Part shown: positions 26,224-32,221 of the stretch, piece after piece | Layout: each line of letters starts with the position of its first letter | Numbering within the stretch: position 1 is the first letter of the stretch | Assembly (NCBI GenBank): GCA_031178475.1 | Contig: JAPSIX010000006.1 | Coordinates: forward strand, 1-32,221 | DNA length: 32,221 nt | Direction: 5' to 3' | DNA from: Microbacterium sp. | GTDB lineage: Bacteria; Actinomycetota; Actinomycetes; Actinomycetales; Microbacteriaceae | The notes under the pieces: generated by a model | Databases searched by the model: none | What the model was told of the DNA's origin: nothing | The model's input: the letters and a program-made list of their open reading frames with translations, nothing else | Made by a program: the position numbers and the translations under genes

Positions 26224-27654
26224 TCACCCCTTTCCGGATGGCTGGTCCGCGACGTCGTACACGTCGCGGACCAGCCATCGGTCTTTCTCACGCACCAGCA
26301 CGAGCATCTGCTCGCCGCGCTGCGACGTCTCGCCCAGCCTGAGGACGGCCACGTCACCGTAGTCCTCCACCGGTGTGATCTCCCGCTCGGTACCGGCGCC
26401 AGCCAGGCGTTCGAGCACCACGTTCGCGGCATCGGCGACGATCGATGTGCGGCATTCGCCGTCACCGCCCGCTGAGCATGCCGCGATCGCCTCAAGGAGG
26501 TCCCGAGCAGCGGAAGCGATGTCCCGGGTTTCCGATCCGCCTGCGCGGACGGAGGAATCCTCCGGCCTCGGCTGGGTCGGCGGCGGATCTGTGACCGGCG
26601 TGGCCGTCTCTGCCCGACTCGCCGTCTGCGACCCGTCCGACGCCGGCTGACCCATCGTGTGCGCTGCGGAGAGCCGCTCCGTCGCCTCGGAGCCGCCGTC
26701 AGTGGGCCAGATGAGTCCGACGACCAGCACCATGCCGGCTGCGGCGGCTCCGACGGCGACGACACGGCTTCGGCGTGGGTTCGTCCGCGCGCCGTTCTCG
26801 ACCCGGCGATCGTGCGCCCACCGGTGAAGGCGCCCCCGCAGCTCGTCGATCGACACCGTGATGAGGCTGAGCCTCGCCGTCACGACTCCGGGTAGCGCCG
26901 ACAGGGGCGAGTCTCGTACCGGTTCAGCCCGATCCCGACGCCGGGCGCCACCGGAACGCTGTGGGGAGACATGCTCGACGGTCTGCGGCAGCAGCGCTCG
27001 GTGTGCGGGGAACTCGCTCACTCGTTCGGGGACGAACACGTCGCGCTCGATGGCGCGTGGCGCCGCCAGCTCACTGAGTTCGCCCTCCCACCTGGGAATG
27101 ACGCGTCGCACCGCTCGCAGGTCATCCGGCATCCGCTCTATCTCGCCGAGCAGCCGCTCCATCGCTCGATCAACGCAGGCGGCTCGCAGCCGGGCGACGA
27201 CCTCGCGTGTTGCGGCCGCGCATGGGCTCCCCTCCCCGGGGACGAACAGCGGACGCGCGTCGTCGGCAAGCCACCAGCATCCGCTCACCGGATCCTCGTC
27301 GACCTCTTCGAGGCCGCGCAGCATGCTACCGGTCAGTGTGACGATCTCGCCCGGTGCCAGTGGCCGCTCGGCGCTCGCTCGTCGGCCGAGGAACGCGTCG
27401 ACGCGGTCGGGACACCACGGAAGGAGCACATCGTGTCCGTCTGTTCGGCGCACCACGTCAAGCACCCCCGCGACGTGCTCGGCGCCGGCATACCGCCACA
27501 GCACGGTATCCGCGTCCTCTGCGGCCACCCGCACCCGCACGTCCTCGCCCGCCACGACGAGCGCGCCGCTGAAGGCCGACTCGTGCTCGTCGACGCGGCG
27601 GATCGTTCGGTGTGCGCCCGGCAGGAGCGTGGTGCTGGCATCCATGACGTCCAT
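26224..27654 (-). CDS. Single-pass membrane protein with degenerate kinase-like N-terminal region
   Basis: 476 residues from ATG 27654 (ATG 27645 also possible). I do not recognise a named family. Residues 20-150 resemble a worn protein-kinase fold: VRVAAEDADTVLWRYAGAEHV, LLPWCPDRVDAFL in the hinge position, PGEIVTLTGSMLRGLEEV as the helix before the catalytic loop, and WWLADDARPLFV in place of the metal loop. No HRD, DFG or VAIK element is present, so it would be a pseudokinase. One membrane segment lies at 298-316, followed by a Pro/Thr-rich stalk and an outer domain (about 375-476) with two cysteines. Its 3' end holds a strong hairpin. It converges on the E2 gene with a 4-base gap and is divergent from DUF4191. 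The kinase reading is inference. Confidence 0.75.
   Translation of the reverse strand: MDVMDASTTLLPGAHRTIRRVDEHESAFSGALVVAGEDVRVRVAAEDADTVLWRYAGAEHVAGVLDVVRRTDGHDVLLPWCPDRVDAFLGRRASAERPLAPGEIVTLTGSMLRGLEEVDEDPVSGCWWLADDARPLFVPGEGSPCAAATREVVARLRAACVDRAMERLLGEIERMPDDLRAVRRVIPRWEGELSELAAPRAIERDVFVPERVSEFPAHRALLPQTVEHVSPQRSGGARRRDRAEPVRDSPLSALPGVVTARLSLITVSIDELRGRLHRWAHDRRVENGARTNPRRSRVVAVGAAAAGMVLVVGLIWPTDGGSEATERLSAAHTMGQPASDGSQTASRAETATPVTDPPPTQPRPEDSSVRAGGSETRDIASAARDLLEAIAACSAGGDGECRTSIVADAANVVLERLAGAGTEREITPVEDYGDVAVLRLGETSQRGEQMLVLVREKDRWLVRDVYDVADQPSGKG
26237..26279. terminator. 19-bp perfect hairpin inside the end of a coding region
   Basis: Arms 26237-26255 and 26261-26279 are exact reverse complements (each begins or ends with GATGGCTGG / CCAGCCATC) around the loop CGTAC. 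It lies 18 bases after the E2 stop and wholly inside the last codons of the convergent membrane-protein gene. It most likely terminates E2 transcription. Confidence 0.75.
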
Positions 27655-27755
27655 GACAGCGCATCCCGCTCCCGCCCGGGCGGCTGCGCGGCGCGTTGGG
27701 GAGAACTGCCGCGGAACCGACGACTGTGCAGGGCGATGGGAGCCCGACGACTCGG

Positions 27756-27761
27756 TAGGCT
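27756..27761 (+). promoter_or_regulatory. Putative -10 element for DUF4191 gene
   Basis: TAGGCT, then GGAGGGT, then ATG 27769. Either a leaderless message or a very short leader; the GGAGG is only 2 nt from the start. Confidence 0.45.
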
Positions 27762-27768
27762 GGAGGGT

Positions 27769-28479
27769 ATGGCAAAGCGTGCTCCCGAATCCGAGAAGCG
27801 TCCGGGTTTCTTCTCACAGATCCGTTCACTGTTCCGGTTCACGCGCGAGATCTATCCCTGGCTGCCGTGGGCTCAGATCGCGATCCTCGTCGGCGGTGTG
27901 CTCATCGGGCTCATCATCGGCCTGCTCCTCGGTCAGGCGGGCGTTCTTCCGCTCATCCTGTGGGGCATCACCGGCCTCATGTTCGGCTTCCTGGGCGCGA
28001 TGTTCCTCATGACCCGCCTTTCGACGAAGGCGATGTACGCCAAGATCGACGGCATGCCCGGTGCAGCGGGCCACGTGCTCAGCACCAGCCTCGGCCGCAG
28101 CTGGCAGGCTTCCGACACTCCGGTGGGCATCAACCCCAAGACGCAGGAGGCGGTCTACCGCACGGTCGGACGCGGCGGGATCGTCGTCGTCGGCGAAGGC
28201 GCCCGCGGTCGACTCACCCGGCTCGTCAACGAGGAGCGCGTGAAGGCGCAGCGCGTCGCCCACGGCGTTCCGGTCACCGTGCTGTACGTCGGCCACGGCG
28301 AGGATGAAGTGCCGATCTCCGACCTGGCCAAGACGATCAAGAAGCTGCCCAAGGCGATCGACAAGGCGACAATGGCCGCCGTCATCCGCCGGCTCGAATC
28401 GGTGTCGCAGTCACTGTCGTCGCTGCCGATCCCGAAGGGCATCGACCCGACGAAGATCCGCGCGCAGCGCCCCCGCTGA
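27769..28479 (+). CDS. DUF4191 family membrane protein
   Basis: 236 residues. After a basic N-terminus (KRAPESEKRPGFFSQIRSLF) there are two membrane segments (about 33-53 and 57-80, with GGVLIGLIIGLLLGQAG and GITGLMFGFLGAMFLM). The long cytoplasmic part has AAGHVLSTSLGRSWQ, TPVGINPKTQEAVYRTVGRGGIV and a C-terminal SVSQSLSSLPIPKGIDPTKIR tail. This is the DUF4191 pattern; members are widespread in actinobacteria, in several genomes near lipoate or glutamine synthetase genes, but have no assigned function. It is divergent from the pseudokinase-like gene. Confidence 0.9.
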   Translation: MAKRAPESEKRPGFFSQIRSLFRFTREIYPWLPWAQIAILVGGVLIGLIIGLLLGQAGVLPLILWGITGLMFGFLGAMFLMTRLSTKAMYAKIDGMPGAAGHVLSTSLGRSWQASDTPVGINPKTQEAVYRTVGRGGIVVVGEGARGRLTRLVNEERVKAQRVAHGVPVTVLYVGHGEDEVPISDLAKTIKKLPKAIDKATMAAVIRRLESVSQSLSSLPIPKGIDPTKIRAQRPR

Positions 28480-28486
28480 GTCGCGC

Positions 28487-28518
28487 AGAACGGCCGCTCC
28501 CGAGGGGGCGGCCGTTCT
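28487..28518. terminator. Bidirectional hairpin between DUF4191 and rimK
   Basis: Perfect 11-bp outer stem, AGAACGGCCGC (28487-28497) with GCGGCCGTTCT (28508-28518), extended by a T-G wobble and CCC/GGG around a GAG loop. It lies between convergent stops and reaches the rimK stop codon. Confidence 0.8.
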
Positions 28519-29705
28519 CATTCCCCGAGGGGCTCCTTCGGCAGCCGGCGTACCTTGGCGCGGCGGCGCCGACGCTCGGGGATCATCGAGCGCATCTCCT
28601 CAAGCTTGCCGAAGCACAGCAGACGGTCCTCCGCCTCGAGCACGACGTGCTTGCGCGGGTTCGGGATGACGCTGACGCCCCGATGCAGGGTCAGCACCGT
28701 GATGTCCCGCTCCCACAGACCCAGATCACCCAGTTGCTTGCCGACCTGCTCAGCGCCGGCGTGCACGAGCAGCTCGGCCACTCCGTAGCCTGTGGACACG
28801 CTCAGCCGCTGGCGGACATCGATCTCGGGGAACGCGACCTGGTTGGCGATGTAGTCGATGATGGCGCCGGCGACGTCGAGCTTGGTCGCCGCCTCGATGC
28901 CCTGCAGGCCGGGCGAGGAGTTGACCTCCATCACGAGCGGGCCCTCGTCGCCCTCGAGCATGTCGACGCCGGCCACGCGGAGACCCATGATCTGCGCCGA
29001 TCGCACCGCCGTCTGCTCGAACACGGGGTCGAGGGTGACCGGTTCGACACGGCCTCCGCGGTGCACGTTCGAGCGGAACTCGTCGCCATCGGCCACGCGC
29101 CGCATGGCGGCGACGACACGGTCGCCCACGACGAGCGCCCGGATGTCGCGGCCGCGGCTCTCGGCGATGAACTTCTGGATCAGCACGTTCTGCTTGGTCG
29201 AATGCAGCGTCTCGATGATCGCCTCGGCCACCTTCACCTGCGGGGCGAGGATCACGCCGATGCCCTGGGTGCCTTCGAGCAGCTTGATCACGACCGGTGC
29301 GCCGCCGACCCGTTCGATGGCCGGACGCACGTCGGCCCGGTTGCGGACGAACGCCGTCGCCGGCATGGCGATGTTGTGCCGGGAGAGGATCTGGTTCGCG
29401 CGCAGCTTGTCACGGGCGCTGGTGATGCCATTGGCCGTGTTCGGGGTGTACACGTCCATCTGCTCGAACTGCCGCACCACGGCGGTGCCGAAGTAGGTGA
29501 TCGAGTTGCCGATCCGCGGAAGGATCGCGTCGTAGTCGCTGAGCTGGCGACCACGGTAGAACAGGTCGGGAGCGTCGGCGGTGAGGTCGATCGCGAACCG
29601 CAGGGTGTTCAGCACCTTGACGTTGTGGCCTCGCTGCTGGGCCGCCGCCCGCAGGCGCTGCGTCGAATAGGCCTGCGGGGCGCGGGAGAGGACAGCGATC
29701 TTCAC
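28518..29705 (-). CDS. rimK: RimK-family alpha-L-glutamate ligase with C-terminal TrkA_C (RCK_C) domain
   Basis: 395 residues, about 95 more than E. coli RimK. Residues 1-95 form the N-terminal domain (MKIAVLSRAPQAYST, LPRIGNSITYFGTAVVRQFE); residues about 105-295 are ATP-grasp, with PVVIKLLEGTQGIGV, IQKFIAESRGRDIRALVVGD, and MEVNSSPGLQGIE carrying the metal-binding Glu and Asn. RimK adds glutamates to the C-terminus of ribosomal protein S6 in E. coli. The extra end (about 305-375: YGVAELLVHAGAEQVGKQL, ERDITVLTLHRG, EAEDRLLCFGKLEEM) matches TrkA_C, a small ligand-binding domain of potassium channels. GTG 29705 has AGGAAA upstream. It is divergent from rimB with 25 bases between starts. Confidence 0.93.
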   Translation of the reverse strand: MKIAVLSRAPQAYSTQRLRAAAQQRGHNVKVLNTLRFAIDLTADAPDLFYRGRQLSDYDAILPRIGNSITYFGTAVVRQFEQMDVYTPNTANGITSARDKLRANQILSRHNIAMPATAFVRNRADVRPAIERVGGAPVVIKLLEGTQGIGVILAPQVKVAEAIIETLHSTKQNVLIQKFIAESRGRDIRALVVGDRVVAAMRRVADGDEFRSNVHRGGRVEPVTLDPVFEQTAVRSAQIMGLRVAGVDMLEGDEGPLVMEVNSSPGLQGIEAATKLDVAGAIIDYIANQVAFPEIDVRQRLSVSTGYGVAELLVHAGAEQVGKQLGDLGLWERDITVLTLHRGVSVIPNPRKHVVLEAEDRLLCFGKLEEMRSMIPERRRRRAKVRRLPKEPLGE

Positions 29706-29730
29706 AGAGGTTTCCTGCCAGGATGTAGGG

Positions 29731-30222
29731 GTGGGTCGGCCTTCTCATTCAAACACGCTGACGGGGTGGCGCGAGTGGGTCGCGCTCCCCGATCTCGGCA
29801 TCGACTGGATCAAGGCGAAGATCGACACCGGCGCCCGCACCTCCTCGCTGCACGCGTACGACCTGCGCGAGTTCGAGCGGGAGGGTGAGGAATGGGTGCG
29901 CTTCACCGTGCGGCCGTGGCAGGAGAGTCAGGCGGATGCCGTGCGGGTCGAGTTCCCGGTGCACGATCGCCGTGCCGTGCGCAGCTCGTCGGGCCATGCG
30001 CAGGAGCGGATCGTCGTGCAGCTGGTCATCCGTCTCGTCGACCGCGAGGTGCTTTCCGAAGTGACGCTCAGCCGGCGCGATGAGATGGGATTCCGGATGC
30101 TGATCGGCCGCGAGGCACTGCGGAACGGCTTCATCGTGGATCCTGCTCGTTCCTTCCTGGGCCCGCGTGCGCCGAGGGAGGCGCGCAAGCGCAACCGCGG
30201 GAAGGCGGTCGGTCCCGAGTGA
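29731..30222 (+). CDS. rimB: RimB-like retropepsin (ATP-dependent zinc protease family)
   Basis: 163 residues. The aspartic protease motif DTGA is in KIDTGARTSSLHA (about 32-44), with a second conserved stretch ETLSRRDEMGFRMLIGREALRNG-like (seen as VTLSRRDEMGFRMLIGREAL). These are the marks of the RimB / COG4067 family, retropepsin-like enzymes reported to remove the glutamates that RimK adds. The N-terminal GWREWVALPDLGI is also typical. GTG 29731 is used; AGGATG lies just upstream. The divergent pairing with rimK, with almost no space for separate promoters, supports a modify/demodify pair. The C-terminus is basic. Confidence 0.9.
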   Translation: MGRPSHSNTLTGWREWVALPDLGIDWIKAKIDTGARTSSLHAYDLREFEREGEEWVRFTVRPWQESQADAVRVEFPVHDRRAVRSSSGHAQERIVVQLVIRLVDREVLSEVTLSRRDEMGFRMLIGREALRNGFIVDPARSFLGPRAPREARKRNRGKAVGPE

Positions 30223-30225
30223 CGG

Positions 30226-30654
30226 TCAGCCCCGAACGAGCAGGGTGCCGGCGGCCTTGTCATGCAGGCCGCGCTGATCGGCGTCCCAGATCACTGCGGG
30301 GATCACGAGGACCAGCAACAGGGTGCGGACCACCGGCCGCCACAGCCCTACCCAGCCGCCCTGCTGCCGCACGACGCGCATGCCGAGGATCCGGTGGCCC
30401 GGACTGCCGCCTGCGGTCGGAATGAACAGGATCTGCAGCACGGCGAAGACCATCATCGGCGCGAACTGGCGCCAGCCCGCCTCCGCCGGCAGCGCGAACT
30501 GGTCGTAGCCAAGGAAGCCGGTGGCGATGATCGTGGCCGCGAGGTAGTCGATGAGCAGCGCCCCGATCCGCCGGCCGGGCCGGGCAATGCTTCCGGTGCC
30601 TGCGGGGGGAAGGCCGAGCCGCTCACCGGGGTACGCATTCGCAGCATCCGTCAC
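30226..30654 (-). CDS. RDD family membrane protein
   Basis: 142 residues. The RDD domain is recognisable: ARPGRRIGALLIDYLAATIIATGFLG (first segment with the Arg and Asp-Tyr), a middle segment MMVFAVLQILFIPTAGGSPGHRILGMRVV, and VVRTLLLVLVIPAVIWDADQRGLHDKAAGTLLV with the final Asp and the HDKAAGT motif. About three membrane segments. Some RDD proteins act in ion transport; function here is unknown. GTG 30654 has TAGGCT ending 6 nt upstream and no ribosome site. It ends 3 bases after the rimB stop in convergent orientation and is divergent from glnA. Confidence 0.9.
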   Translation of the reverse strand: MTDAANAYPGERLGLPPAGTGSIARPGRRIGALLIDYLAATIIATGFLGYDQFALPAEAGWRQFAPMMVFAVLQILFIPTAGGSPGHRILGMRVVRQQGGWVGLWRPVVRTLLLVLVIPAVIWDADQRGLHDKAAGTLLVRG

Positions 30655-30660
30655 CGTCCC

Positions 30661-30666
30661 AGCCTA
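30661..30666 (-). promoter_or_regulatory. Putative -10 element for leaderless RDD gene
   Basis: The minus strand reads TAGGCT, then GGGACG, then GTG. The region just upstream of it is the GlnR double box of glnA, so GlnR may also affect this gene. Confidence 0.45.
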
Positions 30667-30676
30667 CCGGCGGGCC

Positions 30677-30714
30677 GTAACATGCCCGAAACACGACGGA
30701 CACGGCAGAGAAAC
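30677..30714 (+). promoter_or_regulatory. GlnR double operator of glnA
   Basis: Four half-sites at exact 6-base spacing: GTAAC (30677-30681), GAAAC (30688-30692), GACAC (30699-30703) and GAAAC (30710-30714). This fits the GlnR consensus of actinobacteria, gTnAc-n6-GaAAc repeated, with one mismatch in the third half-site. It lies 62-99 bases before the glnA start, as expected for nitrogen control. Confidence 0.8.
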
Positions 30715-30733
30715 GGCGTCGCCGTAGCCTGCG

Positions 30734-30739
30734 TAAGGT
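30734..30739 (+). promoter_or_regulatory. Putative -10 element of glnA
   Basis: TAAGGT lies 20 bases downstream of the GlnR double box and 37 bases before the ATG. TAGCCT at 30725-30730 is an alternative. Confidence 0.4.
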
Positions 30740-30775
30740 TGCATTGGACCGATACCCGATCAGGAGTACTCCTAC

Positions 30776-32200
30776 ATGTTCAAAGATTCCTCAGAGGTAC
30801 TGAGCTTCATCAAGGACGAGGGCATCAAGTTCCTCGACATCCGCTTCACGGACCTCCCCGGTGTCCAGCAGCACTTCAACATCCCGGCAGCATCCGTCGA
30901 CGAGGACTTCTTCCGCGACGGCCAGCTGTTCGACGGCTCGTCGATCCGCGGGTTCGCGAGCATCCACGAGTCGGACATGCAGCTGATCCCCGATGTGACC
31001 ACGGCGTACCTCGACCCGTTCCGCGCCGAGAAGACGCTGATCATGGTCTTCGACATCTACAACCCTCGCACCGGCGAGACCTATTCGAAGGACCCACGTC
31101 AGGTGGCCAAGAAGGCCGAGAAGTACCTCGCGTCGACGGGCATCGCCGACACCGCGTTCTTCGCTCCCGAGGCGGAGTTCTACGTCTTCGACGACGTGCG
31201 GTACGAGGTCACCGCGGGCAAGAGCTTCTACGCGGTCGACTCCGACGAGGCGGCCTGGAACTCCGGTCGCAAGGAGGAGGGCGGGAACCTCGGCAACAAG
31301 ACGCCGTTCAAGGGCGGTTACTTCCCCGTCTCCCCCGTCGACAAGCAGGCCGACCTGCGCGACGACATCTGCCTGAAGCTCGCTGAGGCCGGTCTCTTCG
31401 TGGAGCGCTCGCACCACGAGGTCGGCACGGCGGGTCAGGCGGAGATCAACTACCGCTTCGACACCATGGTGCGCGCCGCCGACGACGTGCTGAAGTTCAA
31501 GTACATCGTGAAGAACACCGCCGAGGAGTGGGGCAAGACCGCCACCTTCATGCCGAAGCCGCTGTTCGGCGACAACGGCTCGGGCATGCACACCCACCAG
31601 TCGCTCTGGCTCGACGGCACGCCGCTGTTCTTCGACGAGACCGGCTATGCGCAGCTCAGCGACACCGCCCGCTGGTACATCGGCGGACTGCTGAAGCACG
31701 CACACGCGGTGCTCGCCTTCACCAACCCGACCCTGAACAGCTACCACCGCCTGGTCAAGCACTTCGAGGCGCCGGTGAACCTGGCCTACTCGGCGGGCAA
31801 CCGCTCGGCGGCGGTGCGCATCCCGCTGACCGGCTCGAACCCCAAGGCCAAGCGCATCGAGTTCCGCGTGCCGGACGCCTCGGGCAACCCGTACCTGGCG
31901 TTCGCCGTGCAGCTGATGGCGGGCCTGGACGGCATCAAGAACCGCATCGAGCCGATGGAGCCGATCGACAAGGATCTGTACGAGCTCCCGCCGGAGGAGG
32001 CCAAGAACATCCCGCAGGTGCCGAACTCCCTGCTGGACTCGCTCGAGGCGCTCCGCAACGACCACGACTTCCTGCTCGAGGGCGGCGTGTTCACCAAGGA
32101 GCTCATCGAGACCTGGATCGACTACAAGTACAACAACGAGATCCTGCCGATGGCGCAGCGCCCGCACCCGTACGAGTACGAGCTGTACTACGGCGTCTGA
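30776..32200 (+). CDS. glnA: Glutamine synthetase, type I
   Basis: Makes glutamine from glutamate, ammonia and ATP; a cytoplasmic dodecamer. 474 residues. Landmarks: FDGSSIRGF (about 50-58), [30 protein letters not shown] with metal-binding residues, [18 protein letters not shown], and [34 protein letters not shown] in pieces. Tyr402 in [11 protein letters not shown] is at the position of the adenylylated tyrosine of E. coli Tyr397, so the enzyme is probably the adenylylated I-beta form controlled by GlnE. ATG 30776 follows AGGAG with a self-complementary flank (AGGAGTACTCCT). Transcription is probably under GlnR through the upstream double box. Confidence 0.97.
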   Translation: MFKDSSEVLSFIKDEGIKFLDIRFTDLPGVQQHFNIPAASVDEDFFRDGQLFDGSSIRGFASIHESDMQLIPDVTTAYLDPFRAEKTLIMVFDIYNPRTGETYSKDPRQVAKKAEKYLASTGIADTAFFAPEAEFYVFDDVRYEVTAGKSFYAVDSDEAAWNSGRKEEGGNLGNKTPFKGGYFPVSPVDKQADLRDDICLKLAEAGLFVERSHHEVGTAGQAEINYRFDTMVRAADDVLKFKYIVKNTAEEWGKTATFMPKPLFGDNGSGMHTHQSLWLDGTPLFFDETGYAQLSDTARWYIGGLLKHAHAVLAFTNPTLNSYHRLVKHFEAPVNLAYSAGNRSAAVRIPLTGSNPKAKRIEFRVPDASGNPYLAFAVQLMAGLDGIKNRIEPMEPIDKDLYELPPEEAKNIPQVPNSLLDSLEALRNDHDFLLEGGVFTKELIETWIDYKYNNEILPMAQRPHPYEYELYYGV

Positions 32201-32221
32201 ACCTGCCGCCTCGCCGAGAAA

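Noticed and set aside
22398-26765. A 1455-residue minus-strand open frame opposite pepA, lpd and the E2 gene
   Set aside because: It runs opposite three certain genes, and its repetitive Arg/Gly/Leu-rich sequence is a mirror of their codons.
32201-32221. Possible feature after glnA at the right edge
   Set aside because: Only 21 bases remain and no hairpin or start is complete.

Overview
The window is high-GC chromosomal DNA (roughly 70% G+C by eye) from an actinobacterium. The gene set (SepH, DUF3093, DUF4193, DUF3710/DUF3159 beside dut, DUF4191, RimK with RimB, separate ParC/ParE, a GlnR-type operator at glnA) and the protein sequences fit the family Microbacteriaceae, most likely Microbacterium or a close relative. 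I see no rRNA, tRNA, CRISPR array, insertion sequence or prophage gene. Apart from the aconitase gene cut by the left edge, the genes look intact.

Layout. 1-5104: aconitase (partial, minus), a minus-strand dut-DUF3710-DUF3159 operon, divergent DUF3093, and DUF4193. 5307-12674: sepH, a phosphodiesterase-family enzyme, convergent parC and parE, and a small zinc-ribbon protein. 12718-18969: two incomplete alanine-racemase-like proteins, two paralogous ATP-grasp ligases, the lipid II flippase MurJ and a CofE-like amide ligase. 18966-21328: principal sigma factor and a PAC2 protein. 21442-26219: leucyl aminopeptidase, dihydrolipoamide dehydrogenase and a 2-oxoacid dehydrogenase E2. 26224-30654: a pseudokinase-like membrane protein, DUF4191, a RimK glutamate ligase fused to a TrkA_C domain, its partner protease RimB, and an RDD protein. 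30776-32200: glutamine synthetase I behind a GlnR double box.

Most genes are housekeeping. The most unusual part is 12.7-19.0 kb. The two racemase-like proteins are damaged in complementary ways: one keeps the PLP lysine but lacks the catalytic tyrosine segment, the other keeps the tyrosine and Met-Asp motif but has arginine for the lysine and lacks most of the barrel. In normal alanine racemase these residues come from opposite subunits of one dimer, so the pair could form an obligate heterodimer with one active site. The genes are translationally coupled to one ATP-grasp ligase and lie beside a second, with MurJ and a CofE-like ligase next door. I infer, without proof, a route that makes a D-amino acid and attaches it to a cell-wall precursor, for example the two-residue bridge of the type B peptidoglycan known from Microbacteriaceae.

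Other signals worth attention are a perfect 24-bp palindrome upstream of aconitase, a recurrent TANNNT-6/7 nt-start codon arrangement that suggests leaderless transcription, a 19-bp hairpin inside the end of a coding region, and strong over-use of the octamer GGATGCCG.
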